Assembly (NCBI RefSeq): GCF_009870125.1
Contig: NC_046683.1
Location: forward strand, 67,843,869 to 67,907,868
Reading direction: 5' to 3'
Source of the DNA: Drosophila pseudoobscura
Lineage: Eukaryota > Arthropoda > Insecta > Diptera > Drosophilidae
Length of the DNA stretch: 64,000 nt
The position numbers were made by a program, and so were the translations under genes. The notes beneath the pieces were generated by a model, which saw only the letters and a program-made list of their open reading frames with translations, was not told the origin of the DNA and made no database searches. Positions 17,560-28,209 of this stretch are shown one piece after another (the first letter of the stretch is position 1; each line of letters begins with the position of its first letter).

Positions 17560-18576
17560 AATGATTTATTATAGTAGGGGTCACCAGCCGAATTAGTAAT
17601 TAAACGTCGATAATTGGTTATCTCTAAATTTTAGCACTCAAACGCTCACAGACACGGAAAAAGTGCGCGCCCTTACACTACGCCTGCACAAAACAGCTGG
17701 AGAGAGGACGACGGATCGCGTTTAAGCACCCCAACTGAGCCCACGCAATGTTTTTCTTTAGCATAAGCTGTTTGCTCGCAAAGTTAAAGGTCGGGACCGA
17801 TGGGGCAAGATAAACTAGAACAAGAACGATACTAATTTATAGCGCAGGAGCGTTCTTGGCTGAGAAATTCAAATTAGCTCTCACGCTTCAACCAAAATGC
17901 GTTCTTCGTAGTAGAGCCTACGTCACAAATTTCCAAAAATACCGCGAATATACTAACGCGAATATCTGCGCTCAAATTCCATCATATCCCACGTTTTTTA
18001 TATTCGGTTGAATACTACTATCTATAAAGACCCCTCAGCACCAGACTTATAATTTGATCCGATTGCTTAATCAATTTCCCACAAGACTGGTTGAATTTAA
18101 GTTTTCATTCTTGTTGGAATGTTCATAAAATAGGGCTTAGGCCAAAACAGTGAACAAAAATGTTCACTAAATTAATTTCTTGACCTAGTAACTACATGCT
18201 AGCTTCACATCTGCTACATACTAACGACATGGCATGTAATTACCAAAAGCGACACCTGAAGGGGAAAACCGGCCCTTTTTTTATATATGCTCCATGGAAG
18301 TGCCAGTGTGGCGTTATCCACTTTTTGACATGCCTTTTTATCTGACATTTTTGAAAAAGTAATATTTTGAGGGCAAACAATCGACAATTTGATGCTGGTC
18401 ACGATGTGGCCTGGGATATGGCCCCAAGCGGCATTTCTACACGATTTCTACATTGGTGCATTCGACAAGAGGGTGAGTCAATAACGCGTCTTAAAATATA
18501 CTGGAAAGTACTAGAAAACACTATGAAAAGTATAAAATTTGCAAGGTGTGTGAGCTAAACATGGTGGCAAGAAAAT

Positions 18577-18587
18577 CAGTGTGACCG
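18577..18587 (-). promoter_or_regulatory. Core-promoter Motif 1 match
   Basis: On the minus strand the sequence reads CGGTCACACTG, a full match to the fly promoter Motif 1 consensus YGGTCACACTR, bound by M1BP at housekeeping promoters. It lies about 1 kb upstream of the UGP first coding exon on the same strand, so it may mark an upstream UGP start, or it may belong to the adjacent repeat. Confidence 0.45.
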
Positions 18588-18595
18588 ACCATCAG

Positions 18596-19015
18596 AAATA
18601 TTTCAAAATATACCGTCTCTGTTAAAATTATAATGACAAATTCAAGTTCTATTATACATATTCATCGTTTATGATGTTCCGTTAAATATTACTAGCTATC
18701 TAGATCTCTCAGCCATGCCCACATAATATTATCCAATTAATTAACCTATTTTCTACCTTACTGGTTTATTATAATACTTGCTTTTATTGGATTTTGCCTA
18801 AAAAATGGTTTTAGCGAAAAAGGTAAAACAAAAAACACGTAAGACAGTAATGGTTCAAATTGCTAAATTTTGATATTCCGTTGAATAATGCTGGCTAACT
18901 GAGACTCTCAGCTCTGCCTACATAGTTTTATACATTTGATGAATACATTTTCTACAAGATTAATTACTTTTAAGTACTCCCATTTATTGTATTTTGACTA
19001 AAAGACGTTTTGAAC
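18596..19015 (+). repeat. Dispersed repeat, two diverged copies in tandem
   Basis: Copy one (about 18596-18815) has the order: ATATACCGT, CAAGTTCTA, ATATTCATCGTTTATGATG, TTCCGTTRAATATTACTAGC, TAGATCTCTCAGCC, CCCACATAATWTTATCCAAT, TTTTCTAC, CTTTTATTGGATTTTG. Copy two (about 18868-19015) repeats it from TGATATTCCGTTGAATAATG on, more diverged. The same order recurs at 27215-27560 and 27845-27990. I do not recognise the family. Confidence 0.75.
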
Positions 19016-19381
19016 AAAGAAGAACATTAAAGAAACTGTCTCAATGTTGTCACGTCAATGTTGCTGGTATTTGAAGACTTGTTGCTTGTCAACCGGAGTA
19101 TGGCCATACCCTCTTCCTTCATTTAATACTAAGAAACTGTTTTTAAGACTTAATTAATAAAGACATTTTTGGTCTCTGTAAGCAAACCACTAATTTTAAA
19201 GTATCGTTGAAGTTTCTTTAAAAGAGAAACTGACTAGTTTATGAATTAATGAGTGCGACAGCCCTAGCAGTCAGCTGACACACAAAAACAAAGTATAAGG
19301 CGAAACAAACTACGCAAAAACACACAAGAAGGAAGCCCTATTTTTGTTTTGTGTACAAAAAAAAACAAAATAAAAACAGAC

Positions 19382-19764
19382 ATGGGTGTGTGCCTATCCT
19401 GCTGCGGCAACAGTGCCGAGGAAGCCAATCTCATGCCCTCACCGGTGCGACAAATGCGATATAGCTGTGCTGGAAGCGATGTAGAGACCATATTGAAAAC
19501 TGATTCTTTGCAGGAGGAGCGCCGCCAGCAGCAACTGGACGCTGCGGAAAAGCGTCGCCAGGAGAACGAGTCGCGTGGAATTAAAAATCCCGAGAACCTG
19601 CGCAGGCAGCAGCAGAAGGCATTGGAGCAGGAACGTCGCGAACGGGAGGCGGACCGCCAAGGCCAAGGACAGCCCACCCTGAAGGTGATTCATTTATCTA
19701 ATTACCCAATGCAATCCATCCCCCTGCAAATCCGAATGTTTTCTTTCAGTGGCAGACTACTTAA
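19382..19764 (+). CDS. SVIP: SVIP, small VCP/p97-interacting protein
   Basis: Two exons, 19382-19684 and 19750-19764, joined in phase 0 across a 65 bp intron, encode 105 residues ending LKWQTT. The N-terminus MGVCLSCCG is a classic N-myristoylation plus palmitoylation signal, so the protein sits on membranes. RQQQLDAAEKR fits the VCP-interacting motif R-x5-A-A-x2-R exactly and is followed by the conserved SRGIKNPE. The rest is a long charged helix. SVIP binds p97/VCP; in flies it is linked to lysosomal VCP function (from memory). The second exon codes only four residues, supplying the tryptophan also found near the vertebrate C-terminus. If the intron is kept, the frame stays open to 19825, giving a longer tail. 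A poly(A) signal is near 20039. Confidence 0.88.
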
Positions 19765-20948
19765 GGCTACAGTGAATGAAGTCCCCACCGCAGCTGCCTC
19801 TGTCCGGCTGCTTTTAAAGCGCTAGACGACGGACGCCCTTCATCTTGTATGACGCTATCGAAGCTATCCGGGTGCCAGGGTACATTGCTTTTTGTATATC
19901 TTTATAAATTGTTTATTTGTTAGCCATCTTTGTACCTTATCTATTGTATATTTATACACGTCTACATCTACCTTCGAAGCACACTCCAAGTTTTTTTAAA
20001 AGGCGTTTTTAAAAACTGTGTACCAAATTACTACCAAAAATAAAAAGACCACGAAAACTACATCAAAGAACAAAAAAAAGTATATTCATATAAAGAGATC
20101 TGAAAATTAAAAGATTTATTCCTCACTGTTACATCGAACCATAGATAAACAAATTATAAACTAAAAACTAAGTAGCAATCATAGATGAAAAAGAGATCTA
20201 GAGATTTCAAATGAAGAATATTGAATAATATTAAAAAAATTAAATTTAAAAACCAAACTAAAAATCGTTGATATATGAAGAAAAACAGATACTAGTTTAG
20301 CGGGTCTTAAAAGTAAAAGATTCCTGATAAATCAAACCATAAAAAATACCAATAGAATTAAGAGATTTCAAATTGAGAATAAATATACAAAAAAATTTAA
20401 AGGGGAAAACCAAATAAAATCATTTTCCACGGAAAAGAGATCTGAAATGGGGAATATTTTGAAGAAAAATCGTTGAAATACAGGAAGCCACTTCCTATAG
20501 ATAATTCAATTTCCATTTCCCATTAATCATTCAGCACTTTCCTTTTTCTTTACATTTATTAAGTAAATAAGTCAAATGAAAATATGAAAACACGAAATCA
20601 ATAGATAAAACTTTAATTATATTATTGATTTTGATAAAAATAAGTAAAAATCCCATTTTTTAAATAGATTTCTTGTCCCTTATTTATTTCGACCTTTTTA
20701 ATGATTTTTAAAATACATTTTTATCATTTGAAGAGATCTCGTGTCCGTTAATGCATTCCCCGTCGAGAGATCTCCTCCAGCAGTATTTTTTATGTACCAT
20801 TTTATTTACAAGTTTATTTTTTTAGTAAAATAATAAAAAAATATTTATATATTTATATATGCAACTCTTTTTTGTACGATAAATGTATGTGTCCCGAACA
20901 GAAAAGTAGAATTAATCTTAAGATTACATTTTTGAACCATTTAATCCG
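19765..20948. other. Intergenic region between SVIP and ATG2 (convergent 3' ends)
   Basis: AT-rich, no genes. SVIP 3' UTR runs to about 20050. From about 20090 to 20480 a long degenerate repeat is visible (next entry). The ATG2 3' UTR lies immediately before 20949, with TTTATT (AATAAA on the minus strand) motifs near 20811-20830. Confidence 0.6.
20090..20480 (+). repeat. Degenerate long tandem repeat, period about 200 bp
   Basis: The series AAAGATTT/AAAGATTC, ATCGAACCATA/ATCAAACCATA, AGAGATTTCAAATGAAGAAT/AGAGATTTCAAATTGAGAAT, AAAAACCAAACTAAAAATC/GAAAACCAAATAAAATC and GAAGAAAAA occurs twice in the same order. The hexamer-rich word AGAGATCT recurs throughout. Borders are approximate. Confidence 0.5.
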
Positions 20949-23900
20949 TTAGTGGATCTCGTGCTTCCACTTGTCGCGTGCCTCGAGCTTCGCCTCCGGC
21001 ACCAGGGAGCTCTTGGCACCGCCGAGTATGTTCGTTGTGGCCTGCGTCGCCAGGACAGCCGGACAGACGACTAGCTGGGGTATCTGCCGCACAACAGCTC
21101 CCACAGCGCCACTGTAGCCCTTCTGGTCGTGCTCTGTCATGGCCGCCTCGATCAGCGTGTTGGCCGAGTCGTTGATACCCTCCTTGACGATAGTGTACGC
21201 ATTGGCTACGCCCTCGCGCAAATCCTTGGGCCTACCCTGACGCTTCTTCTTGCCTCGCTTCGTGTATCGCTTTTTGAGAGACGGGCCCGCCGACAGCATG
21301 TCGAAGGTGGTCTCTGCCGTGAACTGCAGCAAGTGGATGATCCGCGAGGTGATCTCCAGTGCCGCGAGGGCAGTGCGAGCCGTGAAACTCTGGGCCCCCA
21401 GCTGGAATCCTCGAATGATGCGCCCATCCTTGTTGTACTGCTCGATGGGCAGCCGGAAAAGGTCGTAAACGCCCTGGAACAGCTGCAGCACCGCATTGGT
21501 GGGCCCAATGCCACTCAGGATGTTCGGCAGTTGATTGCGTTTGATGTCCTTTAGCCACTCCTTGCAGAGGAACTCGCAGAGCTTGTTCCAGCCGAGGATG
21601 CCGCGACGGTTGACGATCTCCCGCAGACAGATGCCCGATCCCTGTAGCTGCGCCAGACCCATAATGAGACCCGTAATGGGGCCACGCGACAGTTCGATCC
21701 TACGGCCATGGTAGTCGAAGCAGATGGGCAAAGCGGGGCTGAAGATCACCTCCCGAAAGTAGACGGGTGCCGACTCTCCTCCCAGGGGATCATCCTCCAG
21801 CTCTGCGGTGGTGTCCTTGCCCTCGTCGATGAGCACATCGAGATTCCGCTCCACAATCTGCCTCGCCTCCAGATCCTGCAGGGCATCAGGCATTTTGTTC
21901 ACCGACATCACGGGCATGTCAGAGGAGGAGTTGAGCTCCATTTTGGAATTCGCTGAGGAACTGGAATTTGAGGAGGAGTTCTTGAACAACGCCGAAAAGA
22001 AGTCCTCCAGAAAGAGCAGCGTATCCTGGTCAATATTCAGTTTGATGGGCAGAATGGACACCCGCAGGGAGCACTCCTCCGCGGTGCTCTTCTGAGGGTT
22101 GGGTCGCACATTCAAGGCCTTCACAATGACCATGTTCTCGTCGGGTCGGCGGGATATATTGCTGATGTTCGGATGATATAGGAACTTGTTGATGTCTGAG
22201 GAGCGCAGGCGGTCTCGAATTTCGATCTCCGAGATGAGCAGCACCTGCCGCGAGGAGTATATGGAGCTGAGGGGATAGGCCTCGTAGGAAAAGCGGATCT
22301 TCGACAGTTGTATCTCCACCAGCACATCCATGTTCCTCCTCGAGCCCTTTGGCTCCTTGGGCAGACCTACCCCCTTCTTCGAAGCCTTCTCGCCTTGCGG
22401 CTGCGATACCCCGTACTTGTACGTGTCCGACATGTGTCCGTAGCCTGCGCTCTGGGTCTGCTTTCTGCTGCCATCGATTGTGGGTTGATCTGGAAAGTCC
22501 CTGCCGCCGTACAGGTGCCACGTGAAGGTCATCTCGCACAAAGTGTAGCTGCTCTCGGCAATGGGAAAGTTCACGGGCGGCCTCAGCAGATCCACCTTCT
22601 CGTGGGGCAGACAGAAGTGATTGTCCACGATCTGGAGCGGATCCTCGGACACGTAGATCTGCTTGACTCCGAACTTGTCCATGCGGGAGATCTCATCGTC
22701 GTGAATGATGTCAAAGTCACGCTCCTCCATCAGCGGGGGGAGCACATCCCCCAGTTCCTGCTGCACCTGCTGCAGGGGCTGTTCCAGAGTCTGATTGTAA
22801 TACGACTGGAGCATCACGTTCGACTCAAAGTCCACAATGTTGCAGATCTCTGAGGGGCCACTCTCCACAATCAGGGATATGCTCTGCATATCGCCGGGCT
22901 CCTTCTTCTTTGAGGGCGAGGATGCTATATTCTTTTTTTTCTGCAGCTCCGCCTTCTCCTTGGGTTCGTCGGGGAAGTAGAAGATCTCGATGCCCTCCTC
23001 CTTCCCCGCCAGCTTGTTGTGCCTTGGTCCGGGCGTACTCTCCACATCCATCACGGCATCGGCCATCAGTTTGTTCACATGATCTTGGGTCTGGTCGTCG
23101 CACACCTGATCCTCCTCACTGGCCTTGGGCTCAGCAATCTTGCTCTCGGCCTCCAGTGAGCTCCCTTCGGGCGAAATGAGATCCTTGTCATTGGCCACAT
23201 AGCCAATGAGCTGTGCCAGAGCCGCCGCCGAGTCGTAGCAGGTCTTCAGGTGCATGTCGTGGATGGAGGAACGCAGATCCACTCTGGGCTGCTGTTTATC
23301 GTCCTCGTTAAGGCGGAAGGAGATGTTCAGCAGACCCACATTCAGCACCGGGATCAGGGTATCAGAGCCGGAGGAACCGGAGCCGGAGCCCATGCTGAGG
23401 ACACAGTCCTCGCCAATCACCCGCAGGGTGCAGCCGCTCATCGAAGATATAATGTTGCTGCTCAGCGTGCAGTAGCCAATGTCAATAAGGGCCCGATGCG
23501 GGAAGAACTGGGGCCGATAGTCGATGGCCGCATTCCACACATGAAGCTGGATCTCGGAGACGAGAGCGAAGGGCACATACGCCTCGATGGGGAAATCGGT
23601 TACATCCATAAAGTCAAGCAATTGATTCAGCCAATTGTGCTCCGAGAAGGCGGGATGGTGCTGAAGTATGGCCCCATTGATACCGAAAGACATCTTCATG
23701 CGCTTTATGCGCTTCTCCGGCTGCTTCTTGATCTCCGCCACCACGGAGAGAACCTCCTGCCGCTTCCTGTAGGGCTCCTGATGCTGCTCCTGCCTGCCAA
23801 AATTGTAGATGGTGGGCTGGAGATTGCCATCTAGATGATCGCTCCAGGCGAGATGCAAATCGTGCTGGGTATTCCCACAGTGAAGCGCCTCCACGTGGCT

Positions 23901-26822
23901 CAATTGAATGCAAAAGTAACTCCGATTCGGATCGTTGTTCAGTCCGTTGATGGTGAAGAGCTTGAACTCCTTGATATTCACCTGAAACTTGCCGCATTGT
24001 TGCGTCCGCAGTTGCGTCTCGGGATCCACAAAGTGCGAGAATAATATCAGGGATCCCTCTGCCACAAGCAGCTCAAAGGAGAAGGCGTCATCGGTGCACA
24101 GTTGGGGACTGCGACTGGGATTGGCATGGGATTTGGGTAGAGTATTCTCTGCCATGGAAAAATAGATGCTACTCTCCATGGCACTGGTGCTCAGCAGGAC
24201 ACTCCTGTCGTATTTGTGCTTCTGATATTCCATGGCACTCTCCTCCAGGGTGGGCTCCTCCTCCTCCCTTTCGTTCTGCTTTTCCTCCTCTTTCTCGTAG
24301 TCGTAGTGGGGGGAACGCGGCTCCCACATGAACAGATCGCCATTGAGGCGATTGTAGATCAGTTCGTACATCAGCTTAGACTCCAACACCACCTTGATCT
24401 GAGGCACATACACCGCGACCTTTAGCTTCGAGGATTGCGTGCAGCTCTGGCAAAAGTCGTTGATCTCCTCTGTCTCGCCAGGCAGAAAGGAATCCGTTTT
24501 ATCCGCACACCCATCAAGACCCTCCACATTGGTGGTGTAGCCAAAGGTGCACTTGGAGCTAAAGGGCGACCGCCGCTTGGGCTTCTTGTTATGATCCGTT
24601 GTTCGGGTGTCGTTGTTGTTCTCCTTGGGCTGCAGCACATCGATCTGGATCTTCTTGTTGTTCTTTTGATGGCCCTTCAGCAGGGGAATGGCACTCTGCT
24701 TCTCAGCATCGCAGTAGAAGGCGTCCATTTCCTCCGCCAGGATGGTGATGTGGGTCCGCGAGGCTATCAACAAACTCCGAAACTCTAGGGCCAGGAAATC
24801 CTGGCGGACGTTCTTCTTCCACCAGGGAATCTTGTGGGGATCGTTGGGGGGCCGCCCATCGACTACTGGGAATCGCAGATGTAGCCTCAAGTTCTCGCAT
24901 TTCCCTTGCACTTCCGTCAGACTGCCATCCTCTGGATAGATCTCATTCTCCCGAGAGCTCTGTGCAAAGGGCGACTGCCCGAAGAGGGCGCCCAATCGAT
25001 CGTAGATCGAGATGTCGAGCTCTGCGGTGCACTCATCGAAGATACACTCAATCTTGTTGGTGCAACGATTGTGGTTCTGCTTGAACAGGAACGACGAGCT
25101 CTGATTGACCACGATCTCCGGACGAATGTGGTAGCCATCGGGGCAGTTCCGCTGGCGATCGAACTGGATGAGATGGTCTATCGCATTGTCGAGCACCTCG
25201 CAAAAGTCCACTGCCGTTGCCGAGAGTGTGGTCTTTGAGGTGAGCTCCTGAAAGTAGCGCTGCTGATTTCCGCTCACAATAATGGGCGCCGCTTTTATCA
25301 GCAAATAGTTGAGGTTCTCCATCGGCAGGTGGTTTGCCGTCTGGGTGTTCTGGTGGAAAAACTGCTGCGACGTCTGCGAGTAGCTCTGGAAACTAGAGCT
25401 GTCGAACACACGCGTATAGCTATCGATGCTCGCGGTGTTCTGGATGAGAATATCATTGTGCAGGGCGATCCCAAAGACCTGGGAGATCTGTATTTTGAAT
25501 TTAAGGATCTCCCCGGATTTTTCCGTGTAGCCCATCTCCTGCTGGGCATTGCTGCAGGAGGTAACCATGCTGGAGGCCGAATTTCCACCCACAGATTCGC
25601 ACATCTTGCGATGTGCACTCCTGGAGTAGACGCTCCTGGTGGCTCCAGGCTCCTGGTTGGCTACTTCATAGCTCGAGTACTCTGTGGGCTCTGAGGACCA
25701 GTCAGCATTTTGCGAGAGTATACCCGTCATTTTGGTGGGCTCGCGTTGCTGATACTCGCTCGGCGGCGTCGTAGACTTGATGCTCTTGCAGCGTGTCTTG
25801 CGCAGCGTATCCTTGGGCCGTTCATTGTTGCTGAAGCCCTTGGAGATCTCCACCAGGAGGTGGATTTGCCGCGGCGTCAGTATAAAGTAGATATCATCCA
25901 GTATGATCTCCAGATTCACTTTGGGACCCACAATGTTCTCGGTTTGCTTGATGTTGATCTGGATGTTCTGCGATCCCTTGAGCTCTACGATCTTGCAGAG
26001 CTGCTCGTACTGGATTGGCCCGCTCACCGAATGGATGTGTCTGTCGATATCCAGCACTTCGGAAGTGTGTATGGTCAGCCCCTCGATCACCAGATTGTGC
26101 TTAGCAATCATTGGCAGCGTATTAAAGTTAGAGATAATGCTATCATCGTCATCCGCCACCGTCTGGCTGCTGCTCAGATCCACACCATTGTGATTGAGGC
26201 TCTCGTAGCCCGTTTTGTTCATATAGTCTACGTGACTGGCCTGGAAGGACATAACAAGCTTTCTGTCCGACTGCGGGAGCAGGTACTCGATATTCAGCGT
26301 TGTATTCGTGAGTTTAGCCTTAATGCGATTTAGGACATTGTCGATAGTCTCCGCGAACTTCTCCAGGCCAATGAGGGCATTGTTGTGGTTGAGGAAGGGC
26401 ACATCATCGTCCACCTGCTTCATGCACTCCTCGGCCATCTGCATGGAGCTGCTCACCGACGACCACATGGACTCCAGCATGGTGGTGCCGCTCTGGAAGC
26501 GTGTCACCGGACGTAGCGTTATCGTCAGATTGGAGATCTCCAGCGAGCTGTCGTTGGTCATGAGAGCATTCCATGGTACCGCCACCGTCAGGCAGCCAAT
26601 GTGTCCGGATACTACCTCAAAGGCCCAGCCCTGGTCCTCGAACAGATCATTGAAGGCGTTCACCTTGAGCGAGATATTCTCCACCACGGCCCTGCCATTG
26701 TACAGATCCACTTTCAGCTGCTCCAAATTCAGATTGTTCTCAAAAAACTGACCCAAATATCGCTGCAGCAGGTATCTGCACATCTTTGTCTTTAGCCCAT
26801 CCCAGGGATTGAACCACGACAT
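20949..26822 (-). CDS. Atg2: ATG2, autophagy lipid-transfer protein
   Basis: A rod-like bridge protein that moves phospholipid from the ER to the growing phagophore, working with WIPI/Atg18 and Atg9. The single open frame codes 1957 residues, close to the roughly 1900 recalled for D. melanogaster, with no introns needed. The chorein-type N-terminus (CRYLLQRYLGQFFENNLNLE, then VDLYNGRAVVENISLKVNAF) spans about residues 14-110. The conserved C-terminal ATG2 region starts at about 1690 (YFREVIFSPALPICFDYHGR) and includes GPITGLIMGLAQLQGSG and ILGWNKLCEFLCKEWLKD, followed by predicted amphipathic helices. The intervening part alternates beta-rich RBG-like segments with acidic and Ser/Gln-rich linkers. 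The first ATG fits the family start (MSWFNPWDGLK). It converges on SVIP. Confidence 0.95.
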   Translation of the reverse strand: MSWFNPWDGLKTKMCRYLLQRYLGQFFENNLNLEQLKVDLYNGRAVVENISLKVNAFNDLFEDQGWAFEVVSGHIGCLTVAVPWNALMTNDSSLEISNLTITLRPVTRFQSGTTMLESMWSSVSSSMQMAEECMKQVDDDVPFLNHNNALIGLEKFAETIDNVLNRIKAKLTNTTLNIEYLLPQSDRKLVMSFQASHVDYMNKTGYESLNHNGVDLSSSQTVADDDDSIISNFNTLPMIAKHNLVIEGLTIHTSEVLDIDRHIHSVSGPIQYEQLCKIVELKGSQNIQINIKQTENIVGPKVNLEIILDDIYFILTPRQIHLLVEISKGFSNNERPKDTLRKTRCKSIKSTTPPSEYQQREPTKMTGILSQNADWSSEPTEYSSYEVANQEPGATRSVYSRSAHRKMCESVGGNSASSMVTSCSNAQQEMGYTEKSGEILKFKIQISQVFGIALHNDILIQNTASIDSYTRVFDSSSFQSYSQTSQQFFHQNTQTANHLPMENLNYLLIKAAPIIVSGNQQRYFQELTSKTTLSATAVDFCEVLDNAIDHLIQFDRQRNCPDGYHIRPEIVVNQSSSFLFKQNHNRCTNKIECIFDECTAELDISIYDRLGALFGQSPFAQSSRENEIYPEDGSLTEVQGKCENLRLHLRFPVVDGRPPNDPHKIPWWKKNVRQDFLALEFRSLLIASRTHITILAEEMDAFYCDAEKQSAIPLLKGHQKNNKKIQIDVLQPKENNNDTRTTDHNKKPKRRSPFSSKCTFGYTTNVEGLDGCADKTDSFLPGETEEINDFCQSCTQSSKLKVAVYVPQIKVVLESKLMYELIYNRLNGDLFMWEPRSPHYDYEKEEEKQNEREEEEPTLEESAMEYQKHKYDRSVLLSTSAMESSIYFSMAENTLPKSHANPSRSPQLCTDDAFSFELLVAEGSLILFSHFVDPETQLRTQQCGKFQVNIKEFKLFTINGLNNDPNRSYFCIQLSHVEALHCGNTQHDLHLAWSDHLDGNLQPTIYNFGRQEQHQEPYRKRQEVLSVVAEIKKQPEKRIKRMKMSFGINGAILQHHPAFSEHNWLNQLLDFMDVTDFPIEAYVPFALVSEIQLHVWNAAIDYRPQFFPHRALIDIGYCTLSSNIISSMSGCTLRVIGEDCVLSMGSGSGSSGSDTLIPVLNVGLLNISFRLNEDDKQQPRVDLRSSIHDMHLKTCYDSAAALAQLIGYVANDKDLISPEGSSLEAESKIAEPKASEEDQVCDDQTQDHVNKLMADAVMDVESTPGPRHNKLAGKEEGIEIFYFPDEPKEKAELQKKKNIASSPSKKKEPGDMQSISLIVESGPSEICNIVDFESNVMLQSYYNQTLEQPLQQVQQELGDVLPPLMEERDFDIIHDDEISRMDKFGVKQIYVSEDPLQIVDNHFCLPHEKVDLLRPPVNFPIAESSYTLCEMTFTWHLYGGRDFPDQPTIDGSRKQTQSAGYGHMSDTYKYGVSQPQGEKASKKGVGLPKEPKGSRRNMDVLVEIQLSKIRFSYEAYPLSSIYSSRQVLLISEIEIRDRLRSSDINKFLYHPNISNISRRPDENMVIVKALNVRPNPQKSTAEECSLRVSILPIKLNIDQDTLLFLEDFFSALFKNSSSNSSSSANSKMELNSSSDMPVMSVNKMPDALQDLEARQIVERNLDVLIDEGKDTTAELEDDPLGGESAPVYFREVIFSPALPICFDYHGRRIELSRGPITGLIMGLAQLQGSGICLREIVNRRGILGWNKLCEFLCKEWLKDIKRNQLPNILSGIGPTNAVLQLFQGVYDLFRLPIEQYNKDGRIIRGFQLGAQSFTARTALAALEITSRIIHLLQFTAETTFDMLSAGPSLKKRYTKRGKKKRQGRPKDLREGVANAYTIVKEGINDSANTLIEAAMTEHDQKGYSGAVGAVVRQIPQLVVCPAVLATQATTNILGGAKSSLVPEAKLEARDKWKHEIH

Positions 26823-28209
26823 GGTGGTGCTGTTGATTTCTGATTCGCAGTTTTTCGGCCTTCTGCGTTGTATTTTTTTCAGTCCAGTCGAGCAACAACA
26901 ATCACACGCACACGCAGTCAGACCTTTGTTATTGTTCGTCGGTGAAAGACGGAAATGGAAATCACAGCGGACGTTTCTTAGCGATAACTGGCGTTACTGC
27001 GCAAATCACTTGCATCTTAATGTAGAATTGGGATTAATATTTATAAGGGTCAGGTTGGCTGCAATGAAAAAGAGCCTTAGCTACTCGCAAATGTACAAAT
27101 AATGCGTTTAAAAAATCACCATTCAAACACCCGACGAGGCAGCTTTTTGTTCTTCTTCTTCTTGTCATCGATAAAATATACCGTCCGACCCTCCGAAATA
27201 TACCGAAACATACCATCTCATTTATAAAATATACCGTATATATACTGACGAATTCAAGTTCTAATTTACATATTCCTCGTTTTTGATCTTCCGTGGAATA
27301 TTCTCAGCTATATAGAACATTTAACCATGCCCACATAATTTTATCCGATTAGTGAATCTATTTTCTAATTGTCTGTTTTATTTTAAACACTTGCTTTTAT
27401 TGCATTTTGCGTTAAAAAAAAGAGGATAGTCGTTCATAGTGCTCAATTTACAGATTCCTTAGTTTTGCCCGCATAATTTTAGGCCATTGATGAATAAATT
27501 TTCTACAAAATTGGTAAGTTTTTAGTCCTTACTTTTATAGTATTTTGACTAAAACAAGTTTTACACAAAATAGTTCAACAAAAAAAGTCGCGTTGTTGCT
27601 TTGTATACCCTAATTCGTTGATTTTATATGAAGATAAAACATAATTTAAAAAATTCTTTTTTCTCAAATTGCTATGTTTTAGACATTTTCATGTATATTA
27701 TTAGTATCTTGTATATATTAATCTCGATCATGACACCTACGGAGCCTGGGATGACAAAAATTTTCTCAGTTCTATAATATCTTTTCCCTAGGGTATGCAA
27801 ATTAGTGTTGCCGGGAATCATTGTTGTCAACCGGTTATTTACCAAGAAATACTCGTTTTTGATGTTCCGTTGAATATTACTTGCTATCTAGATCTCTCAG
27901 CCCCGCCCACATAATTTTATCCAATTAATGAATCAATTTTCTACTTGAATGTTTTATTTTAAACACTTGCTTTTATTGGATTTTTATATACCTTTAAAAA
28001 TCCAAAATAGTTCTTCCCACAATAAGCAAAATCGAGCAAAATGATGCCATTTAAAATCCCAAACCACCTGTTGATACCCTGGTCAAAGTCGTGACCTAAG
28101 CAGTGCTGCAAAATGAGCGTATCCCAACACAGCTGTTGCTCGAAAAGTTCTTAATTATAGTATTCTCTTTTGTTTTGTTGGTCTTTTGTTTCCTTCAATT
28201 GCAATTGTT
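26823..28209. other. ATG2 promoter region and repeat-rich intergenic DNA
   Basis: 26823 to about 27170 is the ATG2 5' UTR and promoter on the minus strand; the DRE core ATCGATA lies near 27168. 27180-28000 is filled by copies of the dispersed repeat also seen at 18.6-19.0 kb. 28000-28209 is the upstream region of the next gene. No other gene is seen. Confidence 0.6.
27215..27990 (+). repeat. Dispersed repeat, three copies
   Basis: Copies at about 27215-27410, 27440-27560 and 27845-27990 share the ordered blocks described at 18596-19015. The first and third are the closest to copy one there: TTTTTGATSTTCCGTKGAAT, CCCACATAATTTTATCC, TTTTATTTTAAACACTTGC. Between the second and third is unrelated AT-rich DNA (27570-27840). 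Confidence 0.75.

Larger units (their letters stand above)
17560..19381. other. UGP 5' region to SVIP start
   Basis: The first part (17560 to about 17900) should contain the UGP 5' UTR and promoter on the minus strand; no clear initiator was found. The middle holds a minus-oriented promoter motif 1 (18577-18587) and two copies of a dispersed repeat (18596-19015). The last 110 bases before 19382 are A-rich 5' UTR of SVIP. Confidence 0.5.
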
